Shown here piece by piece: positions 8,065 to 17,539 of a DNA stretch of 64,000 nt; within the stretch, counting starts at the first letter, position 1, and each line of letters opens with the position of its first letter. Under the pieces are notes generated by a model. That model ran no database searches and was not told the origin of the DNA. It saw only the letters and a program-made list of their open reading frames with translations. Made by a program: the position numbers and the translations under genes. The stretch comes from Lederbergia citrea (GTDB taxonomy: Bacteria > Bacillota > Bacilli > Bacillales > Bacillaceae_C): NCBI RefSeq assembly GCF_018343525.1, contig NZ_JAGYPH010000001.1:1431778-1495777 (forward strand), given 5' to 3'.

Positions 8065-9932
8065 TATGCCTTTACCCCCTTATCTTTATCATCCACTAAT
8101 TCTGATTTTGGAATATGGAAACCATGATCATCTTTCAGGGATCTGAGTAACATTGAACCAAATGCAACGATTAGTCCAATAATCAATACTGCAAGTCCCC
8201 ATGAATGTTCCGTCCGGTAAATGGCGCCAAATGATGCGATAAAGAATCCTAGTGAGATGAAAACCGGAAGGATTGAACCATTAGGCATATGGATATCTCC
8301 AAGTGGCTCAGCCGGTGTAATCTCTGTTTTACCTTCCATTTTTTCAAGCCAATAAGGATCAATCCCACGAACTAAAGGAAGCTGCTTAAAGTTGTAAAAT
8401 GGAGGCGGTGAAGGAAGCGCCCACTCAAGTGTACGTCCATCTTCCCAAGGGTCATTGCCAACACGTACATTTTTAACTTGTGTAATGATAATGTTATACA
8501 ACAAAATCAAGACTCCGACAGCCATGAATGCTGCACCAATACTACTGATCATGTTTCCAAGATTTAATCCTTGTCCATCCATGTAGGAAGCAATTCTACG
8601 TGGCATTCCCATAAGCCCTAGGAAATGCTGAATGAAGAAAGTTAAATGGAAACCGATTAGGAATAACCAAAAAGTAAGTTTACCTAGTGTCTCGTTAAGC
8701 ATAGTACCAAACATTTTTGGCCAGTAGAAATGCGTAGCAGCCAAAATCGCTAACACAACTCCCCCAACGATAACATAGTGGAAGTGGGCAACAACAAAGT
8801 ACGTATCATGGAATTGATAATCGGCAGGTGCCGTCGCGACCATGATGCCCGTTACTCCACCCATAACGAATGAAGGAATAAATGCTGCTGCATAAAGCAT
8901 CGGAGTAGTAAATTTAATACTTCCTCCCCACATCGTAAACAACCAGTTGAAAATTTTAATCCCAGTTGGCACTGCAATGGCAAACGATGCAACTGCGAAA
9001 ATTGCGTTCGCGATATTACCAAGCCCAACCGTAAACATATGGTGAGCCCAAACCATGAATCCAAGGAATCCAATTAATACTGTCGCAAATACCATCGATG
9101 AGTATCCGAAAAGGCGCTTCCTTGAAAAGGTTGAGAAAATCTCAGAGAAAATACCAAATGCCGGTAAGATAAGAATATATACTTCAGGGTGACCGAAAAT
9201 CCAGAAGAAATGCTCCCAGATAATCGTGTTTCCTCCCGCAGCTACATTAAAAAAGTTTGCTCCGAACATCCTATCGAATGTAAGCATGAACAATGCAACA
9301 GTAAGTGGAGGAAAAGCAAATAATATTAGTGCTGACGCTACAAAAGTTGTCCATGAGAACATCGGCATACGCATATAAGTCATTCCAGGGGCACGCATAT
9401 TAATAAGGGTAACCAAGAAGTTAATTCCGCCCATTAATGTACCAAACCCTGATATTTGTAACCCTAATGCATAAAAATCGATACCATGACTTGTAGAATT
9501 AAGTGACAATGATGCATATGATGTCCAACCTGCATCAGGCGCACCACCTAAGAACCATGATAAGTTCAGAAGCAATCCTCCAAAAAAGAACAGCCAAAAT
9601 CCTAGGGAGTTCAAAAATGGAAATGCAACGTCACGGGCACCAATTTGCAGTGGCATGACTAAGTTCATGAAACCAATTAAGATCGGCATGGCGGCTAAGA
9701 ATATCATTGTAACACCATGCATTGTAAGCATTTCATTAAATACTCCGGCGCTGACAAAATTACTGTCAGGTACAGCCAGCTGAATTCGTATAATCATCGC
9801 TTCGAGTCCGCCAAGTAAAAAGAAGAAACCACCTGCTGCAAGATATAAAACAGCAATCTTCTTATGGTCTACAGTTGTCATGTAGTCCCAAACCGTAGCT
9901 CCGAAGCCTCTTTTTTGAGCAATACTACTCAC
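8064..9932 (-). CDS. ctaD: Cytochrome c oxidase subunit I (caa3-type)
   Basis: A 622-residue heme-copper oxidase core subunit that reduces O2 to water and pumps protons. It binds low-spin heme and the heme a3/CuB centre; visible ligand motifs are MLTMHGVTMIFLAAMP, WEHFFWIFGHPEVYILILP (CuB histidine and cross-linked tyrosine), the HDTYFVVAHFHYVIVGG helix, and HHMF. The C-terminal extension with two extra spans is usual for Bacillus CtaD. It starts at GTG 9932 after GGAGGT. It is the second gene of ctaCDEF. Confidence 0.97.
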   Translation of the reverse strand: MSSIAQKRGFGATVWDYMTTVDHKKIAVLYLAAGGFFFLLGGLEAMIIRIQLAVPDSNFVSAGVFNEMLTMHGVTMIFLAAMPILIGFMNLVMPLQIGARDVAFPFLNSLGFWLFFFGGLLLNLSWFLGGAPDAGWTSYASLSLNSTSHGIDFYALGLQISGFGTLMGGINFLVTLINMRAPGMTYMRMPMFSWTTFVASALILFAFPPLTVALFMLTFDRMFGANFFNVAAGGNTIIWEHFFWIFGHPEVYILILPAFGIFSEIFSTFSRKRLFGYSSMVFATVLIGFLGFMVWAHHMFTVGLGNIANAIFAVASFAIAVPTGIKIFNWLFTMWGGSIKFTTPMLYAAAFIPSFVMGGVTGIMVATAPADYQFHDTYFVVAHFHYVIVGGVVLAILAATHFYWPKMFGTMLNETLGKLTFWLFLIGFHLTFFIQHFLGLMGMPRRIASYMDGQGLNLGNMISSIGAAFMAVGVLILLYNIIITQVKNVRVGNDPWEDGRTLEWALPSPPPFYNFKQLPLVRGIDPYWLEKMEGKTEITPAEPLGDIHMPNGSILPVFISLGFFIASFGAIYRTEHSWGLAVLIIGLIVAFGSMLLRSLKDDHGFHIPKSELVDDKDKGVKA

Positions 9933-9959
9933 GTTTTAACCTCCTTTTTTCAGGGCCGT

Positions 9960-11042
9960 TTATTTATTGTGTACTTTTAATTCCATTAAATAAGCGGCAA
10001 GAGCATCTAATTCATCCTCTTCCAACTTCGGATAAGTATTGGTCATTTTGTTTCCGGGTTTAATACTTTCCGGATCTTTTAACCATCTTTTCAATTCTTC
10101 TTCATTATGATCGAGAACACCAGCAATTTTTTCGCGTTCTCCAAAATTTGCTAGGTTAGGTGCAATTCTACCTTCAGGTGGTGTTGCGTTATCCGTACCG
10201 ACAGCATGACAAGTAATACAGCTATTATTGAAAATTTCTTCACCTTTTACTGCAAGATCAGTTGAAGGTTGAACTTTTTCAGCATTTTGCATACCTGCAA
10301 CCCATTGATCAAAATCAGCTTTAGGCAATGCTTTTACTTTAAAATCCATGAGCCAATGCGAAGGACCGCATAATTCAGCACATTTTCCGTAGAAAACATC
10401 TCCAGCTTCGGTTGCTTTATCTTGATCGACTACTAACCAAAACTTATTGATATTATCAGGATTCGTATCTAGTTTCCCGCCAAGTGGAGGAATCCAGAAC
10501 GAGTGCTTTATATCTGCAGATTTCAATTGGAAATAAACTTTTTCCTCAGTTGGAATAACAAGGTCCTGGCTTGTTACGATTCCTAAATCTGGATATTCAA
10601 ATTCCCACCAGTAAAGATGAGCGCGTACGTTGACGACAAGTGCTTCCGGATTGCCGTCTTCATCTTTTTTACCAATTGCGGATACATCGCCTTGGGAAAA
10701 AGTAACAGCAACAGTTGGAACAGCAAGGATTAAAAGTAAAACGATCGGGATAACTGTCCAAATAATTTCTAGTACATGACTTCCCTCAACTTGTTTAGGA
10801 ATTTTGTTCTCTTCGCCTTTTTTTCGACGGAATTTCACGAGTGCAATAATCCAGATGACGAAAACTACTACGATGACCAACATCATGATTCCTAAACTAA
10901 ACAGAATAAGGTCATATTGCTCTTGAGCTACTTGACCTGCCGGTCGAAGAGCGGACAGGAATGGCTCGCCGCATCCTGACAGGACAAGCGCCAAAATCGC
11001 AAAAACTGATGCGAGACGCCACTTTTGCAGCCATTTTTTCAT
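9960..11042 (-). CDS. ctaC: Cytochrome c oxidase subunit II with fused cytochrome c
   Basis: A 360-residue lipoprotein-type subunit: a signal with lipobox LVLSGC, two spans, a periplasm-facing cupredoxin domain with the CuA motif GKCAELCGPSHWLM (about 220-235), and a C-terminal cytochrome c domain with heme motif CITCH (about residue 275) and a distal methionine near NKMTNTYP. The fused cytochrome defines the caa3 class and accepts electrons to pass to CtaD. It is the first gene of the structural operon; the ribosome binding site AGAGGGG precedes the ATG. Confidence 0.97.
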   Translation of the reverse strand: MKKWLQKWRLASVFAILALVLSGCGEPFLSALRPAGQVAQEQYDLILFSLGIMMLVIVVVFVIWIIALVKFRRKKGEENKIPKQVEGSHVLEIIWTVIPIVLLLILAVPTVAVTFSQGDVSAIGKKDEDGNPEALVVNVRAHLYWWEFEYPDLGIVTSQDLVIPTEEKVYFQLKSADIKHSFWIPPLGGKLDTNPDNINKFWLVVDQDKATEAGDVFYGKCAELCGPSHWLMDFKVKALPKADFDQWVAGMQNAEKVQPSTDLAVKGEEIFNNSCITCHAVGTDNATPPEGRIAPNLANFGEREKIAGVLDHNEEELKRWLKDPESIKPGNKMTNTYPKLEEDELDALAAYLMELKVHNK

Positions 11043-11136
11043 AGTTTAATCAAACCCCTCTTTCGTAAAGTGTCTTAGCGGTTCTAAGGACCGGTTCTTC
11101 TATGTGGATTTCCTATTAAAGAAAGAATTCCTAAAG

Positions 11137-12051
11137 TTAAATGACAGTAAAGATGACCATTGCTGTAAACAGAATCGTCAAGTAGTTTAATGAATATACA
11201 AACATAAGTGTAGCCCATTTTATTTCGTCTTTCATTCTATACCCAATTACACCGAGAGCAAGCCAGCCAATATTAAAAGCTGTTGCAAGAATAACAAAAG
11301 GTAGTCCTAGGGACGTCATGAAAAACGGAATTGGTAAAAGCATGGCTACCCAAATGATGATATGTTTTTTTGTTGCAGCGAATCCCTTTACAACAGGAAG
11401 CATTGGGATACCGGCAGCTCTATATTCCTCCACTCTTCTCATGGCTAACGCATAAAAATGTGGCGGCTGCCAAATAAACATGAGCAAAAACAGCATCCAA
11501 GCCATAGGCGGTAATGTTGGATCAACTGCTGCCCAACCAATTAAAGGTGGAACCGCACCTGAAATACTACCGATAACCGTATTACTTACATACAGTCGCT
11601 TTGACCACATACTGTATAAAACAACATAACTGAATATACCAATAATGCCAATGATCCCAGTTGTAATATTGGTCATAAACAACATGGCCAATCCTAGAAA
11701 TACGAAAGTGAAACCGACGATAAGCACTCTAGATCCACTTATTTTGCCGGTAACTGTTGGCCTTCCTTTCGTTCGTTTCATAATCGGATCGATATCCCGG
11801 TCTATGTAGTTATTCAATGCACATGAGCCCGCTATAACAAGCGATGAACCCAACAATGTGAAAATCACAATATCAATTGACTGGAGAAAATGTGCCCCTG
11901 TAAACATAAATGCTAGCCACAGGCCAGTAAATGTCGTAATTAAATTGGAATTTACGATGCCAATTTTGATAAGTGCCGCAAAATCTTTCCATGCAGTTGT
12001 TGGAGGGCTAGATGTTTCTTGCATTGTTGTTAGAGTACGACTATTTCCCAT
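11137..12051 (-). CDS. ctaB: Protoheme IX farnesyltransferase (heme O synthase)
   Basis: A 304-residue UbiA-superfamily membrane prenyltransferase that adds a farnesyl group to heme B to form heme O. The prenyl-diphosphate/Mg motif [19 protein letters not shown] lies at about residues 80-98 and a second aspartate-containing loop follows [18 protein letters not shown]. About nine spans. GGGAGGA precedes the ATG. It is transcribed toward ctaC (95 bp gap) and divergently from ctaA, so heme O and heme A synthesis flank one regulatory region. Confidence 0.96.
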   Translation of the reverse strand: MGNSRTLTTMQETSSPPTTAWKDFAALIKIGIVNSNLITTFTGLWLAFMFTGAHFLQSIDIVIFTLLGSSLVIAGSCALNNYIDRDIDPIMKRTKGRPTVTGKISGSRVLIVGFTFVFLGLAMLFMTNITTGIIGIIGIFSYVVLYSMWSKRLYVSNTVIGSISGAVPPLIGWAAVDPTLPPMAWMLFLLMFIWQPPHFYALAMRRVEEYRAAGIPMLPVVKGFAATKKHIIIWVAMLLPIPFFMTSLGLPFVILATAFNIGWLALGVIGYRMKDEIKWATLMFVYSLNYLTILFTAMVIFTVI

Positions 12052-12526
12052 TCTAATTCCTCCCTTCTTTGCAAAATTCTAAGTCCATACATAAATACTA
12101 TAATGCATTCCTCGCTTATTTTCTCACTTTCCCGCTAGATTTCAGTATTTGTTCACTATTTTTTCTTTCTAAAAATCTTTCGATTCATTATATATGACAG
12201 ACCGCTTTAAATATTGTACCATATTGTGACAAAAAAACAGAATGCTAGCCGGGTATAGTTATATTGGTCCAATTCAATATTAAATCATATTTTTCATTTA
12301 ATTTGGAGAATCATTGCGAAAAGAGTATGTCCAATCTGTGACAGCTCACTCAAATAGGCAACTGTTTTACTTAAGTATATCTTCTATTACTTTTAGCAAA
12401 AATTAGAAGTATTATCAAGCTTTCACTTTCCATTTAGGTATTGTAACAATTTTGTCGGTTGTTTTTTCTTGTCTGATTATGTACTATCGGAAATGGAATT
12501 AATATTTATAGTAAGAAGGTGAAGAT
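12052..12526. other. 475-bp divergent ctaB/ctaA regulatory region
   Basis: This AT-rich interval contains no convincing gene. It holds a candidate ctaA promoter near the ctaA end (12459-12487) and must carry the ctaB promoter, which I could not place with confidence. In B. subtilis this interval binds the ResD response regulator; I could not identify a ResD site by eye. Confidence 0.6.
12459..12487 (+). promoter_or_regulatory. Candidate sigma-A promoter of ctaA
   Basis: TTGTTT at 12459-12464 and TACTAT at 12482-12487 with a 17-bp spacer, about 40 bp before the ctaA start. Confidence 0.5.
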
Positions 12527-13495
12527 TTGCACCGCAAATTAAAATGGTTTTCTGTTCTCACGACATTTGTCATGCTGGGAGTCTTGCTTGGAGGAGCATT
12601 GGTGACGAAAACCGGTTCCGAGCTTGGGTGTGGAAGGACTTGGCCGTTATGTAACGGAGAGTGGATCCCAACGGAAATTACGCCGGCCCTTATTATTGAA
12701 CTTGCTCACCGTCTTGTATCAGGAAGTGCAGGTCTACTCGTTCTAGGCCTTTCTATTTGGGCTTGGAAAGCAATCGGTCACAAAAAAGAAACGAAGCCAT
12801 TAGCAGTTCTATCTGTTTCTTTTTTACTTTTGCAAGCATTGATTGGTGCAGCGGCAGTCATGTGGCCTCAGTCTGATTTTGTATTAGCCCTTCATTTTGG
12901 CATATCACTCATCTCATTTGCAGCCGTATTTTTATTAACCTTGCTTGTTTTCGAGGTAGATCAAAAATTCGATACGAGTAAACTCGTTATTGATAAAAGA
13001 ATGAAAGTCCACACTATTGGTGTAACAATTTATAGTTATGCAGTCGTTTATACAGGGGCCCTTGTCAGACATACAGACGCAAGCCTCGTATGCCGGGATT
13101 GGCCGCTCTGCGTAAACGGAGCTTTTGCTTTTCCTGCAAATATATATGAATGGATCCAGATGGGTCACCGTCTAGCTGCAGGCTTGATTTTCCTTTGGAT
13201 TGCGTATATAGCTATACTTGCCATGAAACATTACAAGCACCAAAAGGTAATGTATTGGGGATGGATTATCGCTCTTATTATTGTGACTCTACAAGTAACA
13301 GCAGGTGCTATCGTTGTCATAACTAGCTTAAATATTTACTTTGCGCTAGCACACGCTCTGTTTATCGCATGTTTATTCGGTTTATTAAGTTACTTTATTA
13401 TGCTGCTAACTCGAAATCCTCAAGTTGTATCAGAAGCAGCGTATGATAAAGTTCAAGAGTCGGAATTGAAAACAACTAAAGTAATTATTCAATAA
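12527..13495 (+). CDS. ctaA: Heme A synthase
   Basis: A 322-residue membrane protein with eight spans that oxidises the C8 methyl of heme O to a formyl group, giving heme A for the caa3 oxidase. The four conserved heme-ligating histidines are visible in IIELAHRLVSGSAG, LALHFGISLI, IQMGHRLAAGL and FALAHALFIA. Two extracellular cysteine pairs occur (CGRTWPLC, CRDWPLC), the first being the important pair of type-II CtaA. The start is TTG 12527 with AGAAGGTGA upstream. It is monocistronic with a strong terminator. Confidence 0.96.
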   Translation: MHRKLKWFSVLTTFVMLGVLLGGALVTKTGSELGCGRTWPLCNGEWIPTEITPALIIELAHRLVSGSAGLLVLGLSIWAWKAIGHKKETKPLAVLSVSFLLLQALIGAAAVMWPQSDFVLALHFGISLISFAAVFLLTLLVFEVDQKFDTSKLVIDKRMKVHTIGVTIYSYAVVYTGALVRHTDASLVCRDWPLCVNGAFAFPANIYEWIQMGHRLAAGLIFLWIAYIAILAMKHYKHQKVMYWGWIIALIIVTLQVTAGAIVVITSLNIYFALAHALFIACLFGLLSYFIMLLTRNPQVVSEAAYDKVQESELKTTKVIIQ

Positions 13496-13532
13496 AAAAA
13501 CTTGCACAGCCGTTGTGCAAGTTTTTTTATAT
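13494..13532 (+). terminator. Terminator of ctaA
   Basis: AAAAACTTGCACA GCCG TTGTGCAAGTTTTTTT stem-loop with T-run, immediately after the ctaA stop. Confidence 0.92.
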
Positions 13533-13542
13533 TGGTAAGGCA

Positions 13543-13599
13543 GGTTTTCCGAAGCTTATCGCTCGCTTTCCGCGGGGCGAGCGGACGCTTCTCCAAACC
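13543..13599. repeat. GC-rich repeat B, solo short copy
   Basis: A 57-bp core-deleted form of repeat B: GGTTTTCCGAAGCTTATCGC, CTTTCCGCGGGGCGAGCG, then GACGCTTCTCCAAACC. The central ~65 bp of the full-length copies is absent but both outer arms remain. No transposase sequence is near it. It begins 11 bp after the ctaA terminator T-run and occupies the junction where pycA lies in B. subtilis. Confidence 0.85.
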
Positions 13600-13604
13600 G
13601 CAAT

Positions 13605-14846
13605 CTATATATTTAATTTTGATCGGTTTCGGAATTTTGTTTCATTACGATAATTAAGAGGAGATGATTCTAACTTTGGTTCAGGTGTAGTCTTTTTAGT
13701 CTTAAACTTTTCATCATATTTTCTAAACATGGCTACATTTGTGAGAATTCCCATTGCTATTGATAAAACTACTATGGAAGAACCGCCATAACTAATAAAT
13801 GGTAATGGTACTCCTGTAATCGGAATCAATCCCGACATTCCTCCGAGATTGATGAAAGTTTGAATTCCAATCATTCCAGCAATCCCTATTGCCAGCATAC
13901 TGCCAAATGGATCCCGGGATCTAATGCCAACATAAAAACCCCGAAGGACAATATATCCTAGCCCAAGCACTACAAATCCAACTCCAAACACTCCTAATTC
14001 TTCGGCAATGACCGCCATAATAAAGTCCGTGTGAGCTTCCGGAAGATAACCCATCTTTTGAATGCTTTGGCCTAAGCCTAAACCTTTTAATCCCCCTGAA
14101 CCGATGGCTAAATAAGAATTGACGAGTTGAAATCCTTCATTCCCTGCTGTTCCGAACGGATCCAAGAATCCTGATATCCGCTTCATATTTCCAGCTGTGA
14201 AAAATTTATCAAGTTTCAAAATGACAAATGGAGCCAGCAACGATGCAGCTAAAACTCCCATCATAATAAGTTTAATAATCGTCTTTAATCGCATACCAGA
14301 GCAGATAATAATCATTAAACCAATTAATAAAGTAATCGCCGCAGTTCCGTTATCCGGTTCTATTTTTATTAAGAAACAGACAAAAACTAGATAAATAATG
14401 GGCGGAAAAACGCCTTTATTCAGTTGGTCAATATAACGTTGTTTATTTGCATATACAGCTGATAAATAAATAATGACGCTGATTTTTACAAACTCTGATG
14501 GTTGTACCTTCCTTGCCCCTACTTGAATCCAGCTCTGGGCATTATTTGTTACATGACCTAAGACAGAAACAGCAAATAAACCTAATACAGATATAATCGT
14601 CATCACAATAAGAAACTTTTTATTCCTAAATGCCTTATAAGGAAAAACTGCAAAGAATAAAAAAACTGTAAATGCCGCCAATAAATTAAGTTTCTGATTT
14701 TGATAGAAAAAATCGGCAGGGTATTCATACCATTGGACAGCCATTACCATACTAGAACTGTATATCATCACAAGACCAAATAAGCAAAGCAATATGTACA
14801 CAGCTATAATCGAATAGTCATAAGATTTTAGTATTTTTTTGAACAT
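13605..14846 (-). CDS. ftsW: Cell-division SEDS peptidoglycan polymerase FtsW
   Basis: A 413-residue SEDS-family membrane glycosyltransferase with about ten spans. Signatures are GNEGFQLVNSYLAIGSGG, the loop with AHTDFIMAVIAEELG, and the C-terminal ITGVPLPFISYGGSS. FtsW polymerises glycan strands at the septum with its cognate PBP. The neighbour ylaN and distance from the rod/spoVE clusters favour FtsW (B. subtilis YlaO) over RodA or SpoVE. The start at ATG 14846 has GGAAGAG upstream; an in-frame upstream extension to 14891 overlaps a terminator. Confidence 0.9.
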   Translation of the reverse strand: MFKKILKSYDYSIIAVYILLCLFGLVMIYSSSMVMAVQWYEYPADFFYQNQKLNLLAAFTVFLFFAVFPYKAFRNKKFLIVMTIISVLGLFAVSVLGHVTNNAQSWIQVGARKVQPSEFVKISVIIYLSAVYANKQRYIDQLNKGVFPPIIYLVFVCFLIKIEPDNGTAAITLLIGLMIIICSGMRLKTIIKLIMMGVLAASLLAPFVILKLDKFFTAGNMKRISGFLDPFGTAGNEGFQLVNSYLAIGSGGLKGLGLGQSIQKMGYLPEAHTDFIMAVIAEELGVFGVGFVVLGLGYIVLRGFYVGIRSRDPFGSMLAIGIAGMIGIQTFINLGGMSGLIPITGVPLPFISYGGSSIVVLSIAMGILTNVAMFRKYDEKFKTKKTTPEPKLESSPLNYRNETKFRNRSKLNI

Positions 14847-14875
14847 AAAACTCTTCCAATCTATAATTGAGTTAT

Positions 14876-14915
14876 AAAAAAACCCAAACAATTACATCGA
14901 ACTGTTTGAGTTTTA
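14876..14915 (-). terminator. Terminator between ylaN and ftsW
   Basis: Minus strand: CTCAAACAGTT stem paired with TTGTTTGGG, followed by TTTTTTT, upstream of ftsW. Confidence 0.7.
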
Positions 14916-14982
14916 ATATAAAATTCCTGCACGCAAGCATAACAAAAAGCTATACTAAGATTCCCTTTTAGCCGGAAAACCC

Positions 14983-15264
14983 TTATTTTTTCAATGATGC
15001 TTCATGCAGTGAAGAAAGTTGCCTCTCAAGCGAGCCCATTAATTCTTTCCCATCCTTCTCATCGATCAAGCCAAGACGGACAGCAAAATCTATTTCGCGG
15101 GATAATCCGAACATTTGAGTGTCTAGCACTTCTTCGTATAAAGGGCATTGCGGCATTGTTAAGTTGTCCATTTGCACCTGTATCAAACGCAATATTTTCT
15201 CAGCGTCTGCCTTAAGAAGGGCATAGGCTTTTTCCCGATGATCTATTTTCATTTCAGACACCAC
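14983..15264 (-). CDS. ylaN: YlaN family protein (UPF0358)
   Basis: A 93-residue all-helical cytosolic protein; the [20 protein letters not shown] start and the central [29 protein letters not shown] region match the UPF0358/YlaN family. In B. subtilis, YlaN has been linked to iron homeostasis through interaction with the repressor Fur. The likely start is GTG 15264 (GGGGG upstream); the ATG four codons in is possible. It sits directly before ftsW, as in B. subtilis. Confidence 0.9.
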   Translation of the reverse strand: MVSEMKIDHREKAYALLKADAEKILRLIQVQMDNLTMPQCPLYEEVLDTQMFGLSREIDFAVRLGLIDEKDGKELMGSLERQLSSLHEASLKK

Positions 15265-15284
15265 ATAAATCCCCCTATCTTATA

Positions 15285-15312
15285 GAAAAGCGCAAGCGCC
15301 TTGCGCTAGACA
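15285..15312. repeat. Short copy of the AAAAGCGCAAGCGCC repeat
   Basis: GAAAAGCGCAAGCGCC directly followed by TTGCGCTAGACA: the two outer ends of the long repeat at 20819-20941 without its middle. Located upstream of ylaN. Confidence 0.65.
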
Positions 15313-15498
15313 TATGAACAAATAGACAATACTATCTGTAAATTTTACATTTAAACTGCCCAAATTGCAAGGGTAAATGGACCGGGATTCATATTAATAA
15401 TAATGATATGTATTGTCAGTTATGATAAGGGGACAACAACTTTTAATTTACCGGTATTCGCGATATAATTTACTAGACTATAGAAAGGGGCTGAAATT

Positions 15499-15993
15499 GT
15501 GGATACAATCATGCCAATCAAAGGAAAAGTCAAGTTCCCAATTACACTTGATGCCGGCGTTTGGATTTTCGATGATCGCCGAATTGATCTAAATACATAT
15601 TTCACAGAAAAGCAAAAAGAGAGTAAAGATAGCGAGGAATTTACTGTCGTATCGAAGCATTGGGATAGGGTAATTAAAGAAGGTGCTGTCTCTCCCCCAA
15701 CATTGAAATCAGAGCGTCAATTTGAAAAAGTTAAAATTTTGACGGGAACATTTGGCATCATATTCGAGCCTTTTTTAAAAAATGCTGAACCTGCCAAGGA
15801 TGCGACTAAGCTCGTCATTGAAACTATTACAGAAGAAATTGATCTTCCTTTAGAAGAAGGTTACAAAATAATCGTTCAATTCTCAAAAGATGGGAAGCCG
15901 ATGATTGAGAACGGTCCTGTTCATATTCTTTATCCTGACGGCTCAAACCGTGAGAATCCAATTAAAAACGTGAAAGCATTTAGGGTAGAATAA
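15499..15993 (+). CDS. ylaL: YlaL family protein
   Basis: A 164-residue soluble protein with the N-terminal GKVKFPITLDAGVWIFDDRRIDL segment and LPLEEGYKIIVQFSKDGKPM typical of the B. subtilis YlaL family. Some databases attach a peptidyl-prolyl isomerase label to relatives; nothing in the sequence supports that. It starts at GTG 15499 with AAAGGGG upstream. It converges on ylaK across a shared terminator. Function unknown. Confidence 0.82.
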   Translation: MDTIMPIKGKVKFPITLDAGVWIFDDRRIDLNTYFTEKQKESKDSEEFTVVSKHWDRVIKEGAVSPPTLKSERQFEKVKILTGTFGIIFEPFLKNAEPAKDATKLVIETITEEIDLPLEEGYKIIVQFSKDGKPMIENGPVHILYPDGSNRENPIKNVKAFRVE

Positions 15994-15999
15994 TTTAAA

Positions 16000-16035
16000 A
16001 GCAGCCGGATATCAAAATCATCCGACTGCTTTTTA
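16000..16035. terminator. Bidirectional terminator ylaL/ylaK
   Basis: AAAAGCAGCCGGAT and ATCCGACTGCTTTTT arms between convergent genes. Confidence 0.82.
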
Positions 16036-16037
16036 TC

Positions 16038-17366
16038 TTACAATAAATCCGCTGCCAACTGCGCAAGACCGGAACGCTCCCCTTTAAGAAGTTTTATATG
16101 TCCTGCGATTGGTTCTTCTTTAAACCTTTCTAATACATAAGTTAGTCCATTATTGTATTCGTCCAAATAAGGGTGATCAATTTGCTCTGGATCCCCCATA
16201 AATACGATTTTACTTCTCTCCCCTACTCTTGTCAGGATTGTTTTAGCTTCGTGTTTCGTTAGGTTTTGCGCTTCGTCAATGATAATAAATTGATCAGGTA
16301 TACTGCGTCCGCGGATATAGGTTAGCGCTTCAACTTCAATTGACCCCATTCCAGCGAGAATAGCATCTAGTTCACCTGGCTTTTTAGTATTAAATAAATA
16401 TTCAAGGTTATCATATATCGGCTGCATCCACGGCCTGAGCTTCTCTTGCTTTTCCCCCGGTAAATATCCGATATCTTTCCCGACAGGTACAATCGGACGA
16501 GCGACAAGCAACTTTTTATACATACGTAAATCCTCAGTTTGCATCAGGCCTGCAGCAAGCGCCAATAAGGTTTTTCCCGTTCCTGCCTTTCCAATCATGG
16601 TGACTAGCTGAATATCCTTCCTGAATAAAAGTTCAGCAGCCATAGTTTGCTGAGCATTTCTAGGTTTAATCCCCCAAATCGAGTCATAATGATTTACGAG
16701 TTTTTTTACGACTGTGCCAGTGTGATTTACAATACCAATTCCTGATGCCGAACTTCCAAGTTCATCTCTTAAGATTAAGAATTGGTTAGAATAAAACTTT
16801 TGGTTAGCAAACTTCTCCAATGGCAACTCACCTTTTTCATAAAATAAACCAATTTTATCTATATCTAGATGCAATTCTTGAAGACCGGTATAAAGATGAT
16901 CGACTTCGACTACTCGATCACTCAAGAAATCTTCAGCCTGTAAACCTAAAGCATCAGCTTTCACCCTTAGAAGAGCATCTTTGCTAACGAGAATGACGGG
17001 TTTTCCATTAGGTTTTGTTTCTTCTTCTATAGCGATATTTTTTGCTACCGCCAAAATTCTATTATCATTTGTTTTCTCTATAAATATTTCCTGAAGTTGA
17101 TGAAAGGAGCGGTGGTTAAGTTCGATCCGCAGCGTTCCTCCATTCTCTAGTAGGATCTTTTCATGGAGTTTCCCTGCTTCTCTGAAGCTGTCAATTAATT
17201 TCGAAACATGTCTTGCATTCCTGCCAATTTCATCCATATATCTTTTTTTTGAATCCACTTCTTCAAGTACAACAGCAGGAATTACGATCTCATTATTCTG
17301 AAATGAGAAGACCGCATTTGGATCTTGTAACAAGACATTTGTATCTAACACGTATATTTTCGTCAA
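16038..17366 (-). CDS. ylaK: PIN-PhoH ATPase, YlaK (PhoH2-like)
   Basis: A 442-residue two-domain protein. The N-terminal PIN nuclease domain (about 1-140) opens with KIYVLDTNVLLQDP and retains acidic residues. The C-terminal PhoH-type ATPase carries Walker A MIGKAGTGKTLLALAAG (about 260) and Walker B FIIIDEAQNLT. This is the PhoH2 architecture, associated with RNA unwinding and cleavage, and as toxin-antitoxin modules in actinobacteria; no antitoxin-like ORF precedes it here. It starts at TTG 17366 after AGGAGG. It is flanked by ylaL and ylaJ as in B. subtilis. Confidence 0.92.
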   Translation of the reverse strand: MTKIYVLDTNVLLQDPNAVFSFQNNEIVIPAVVLEEVDSKKRYMDEIGRNARHVSKLIDSFREAGKLHEKILLENGGTLRIELNHRSFHQLQEIFIEKTNDNRILAVAKNIAIEEETKPNGKPVILVSKDALLRVKADALGLQAEDFLSDRVVEVDHLYTGLQELHLDIDKIGLFYEKGELPLEKFANQKFYSNQFLILRDELGSSASGIGIVNHTGTVVKKLVNHYDSIWGIKPRNAQQTMAAELLFRKDIQLVTMIGKAGTGKTLLALAAGLMQTEDLRMYKKLLVARPIVPVGKDIGYLPGEKQEKLRPWMQPIYDNLEYLFNTKKPGELDAILAGMGSIEVEALTYIRGRSIPDQFIIIDEAQNLTKHEAKTILTRVGERSKIVFMGDPEQIDHPYLDEYNNGLTYVLERFKEEPIAGHIKLLKGERSGLAQLAADLL

Positions 17367-17539
17367 TATTGATGCCTCCTGCTCCTTTTTGATATATCAT
17401 ATGTGGCTTTACGGCGGCCGGTTCCAGCAGTTAGCCATACAGGGGATCAGACTATTTTATGAAATATATGACAGTTTGAATAAAGATAGAATTAAATAGC
17501 AAAATAAAAGAGAAATGCGGAAGCACTGGAGGGATGGAT

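Noticed and set aside
16038..17366. PhoH2 toxin-antitoxin system at ylaK
   Set aside because: The PIN-PhoH fusion is the standard chromosomal YlaK of Bacillus; no upstream antitoxin-like ORF overlaps it.
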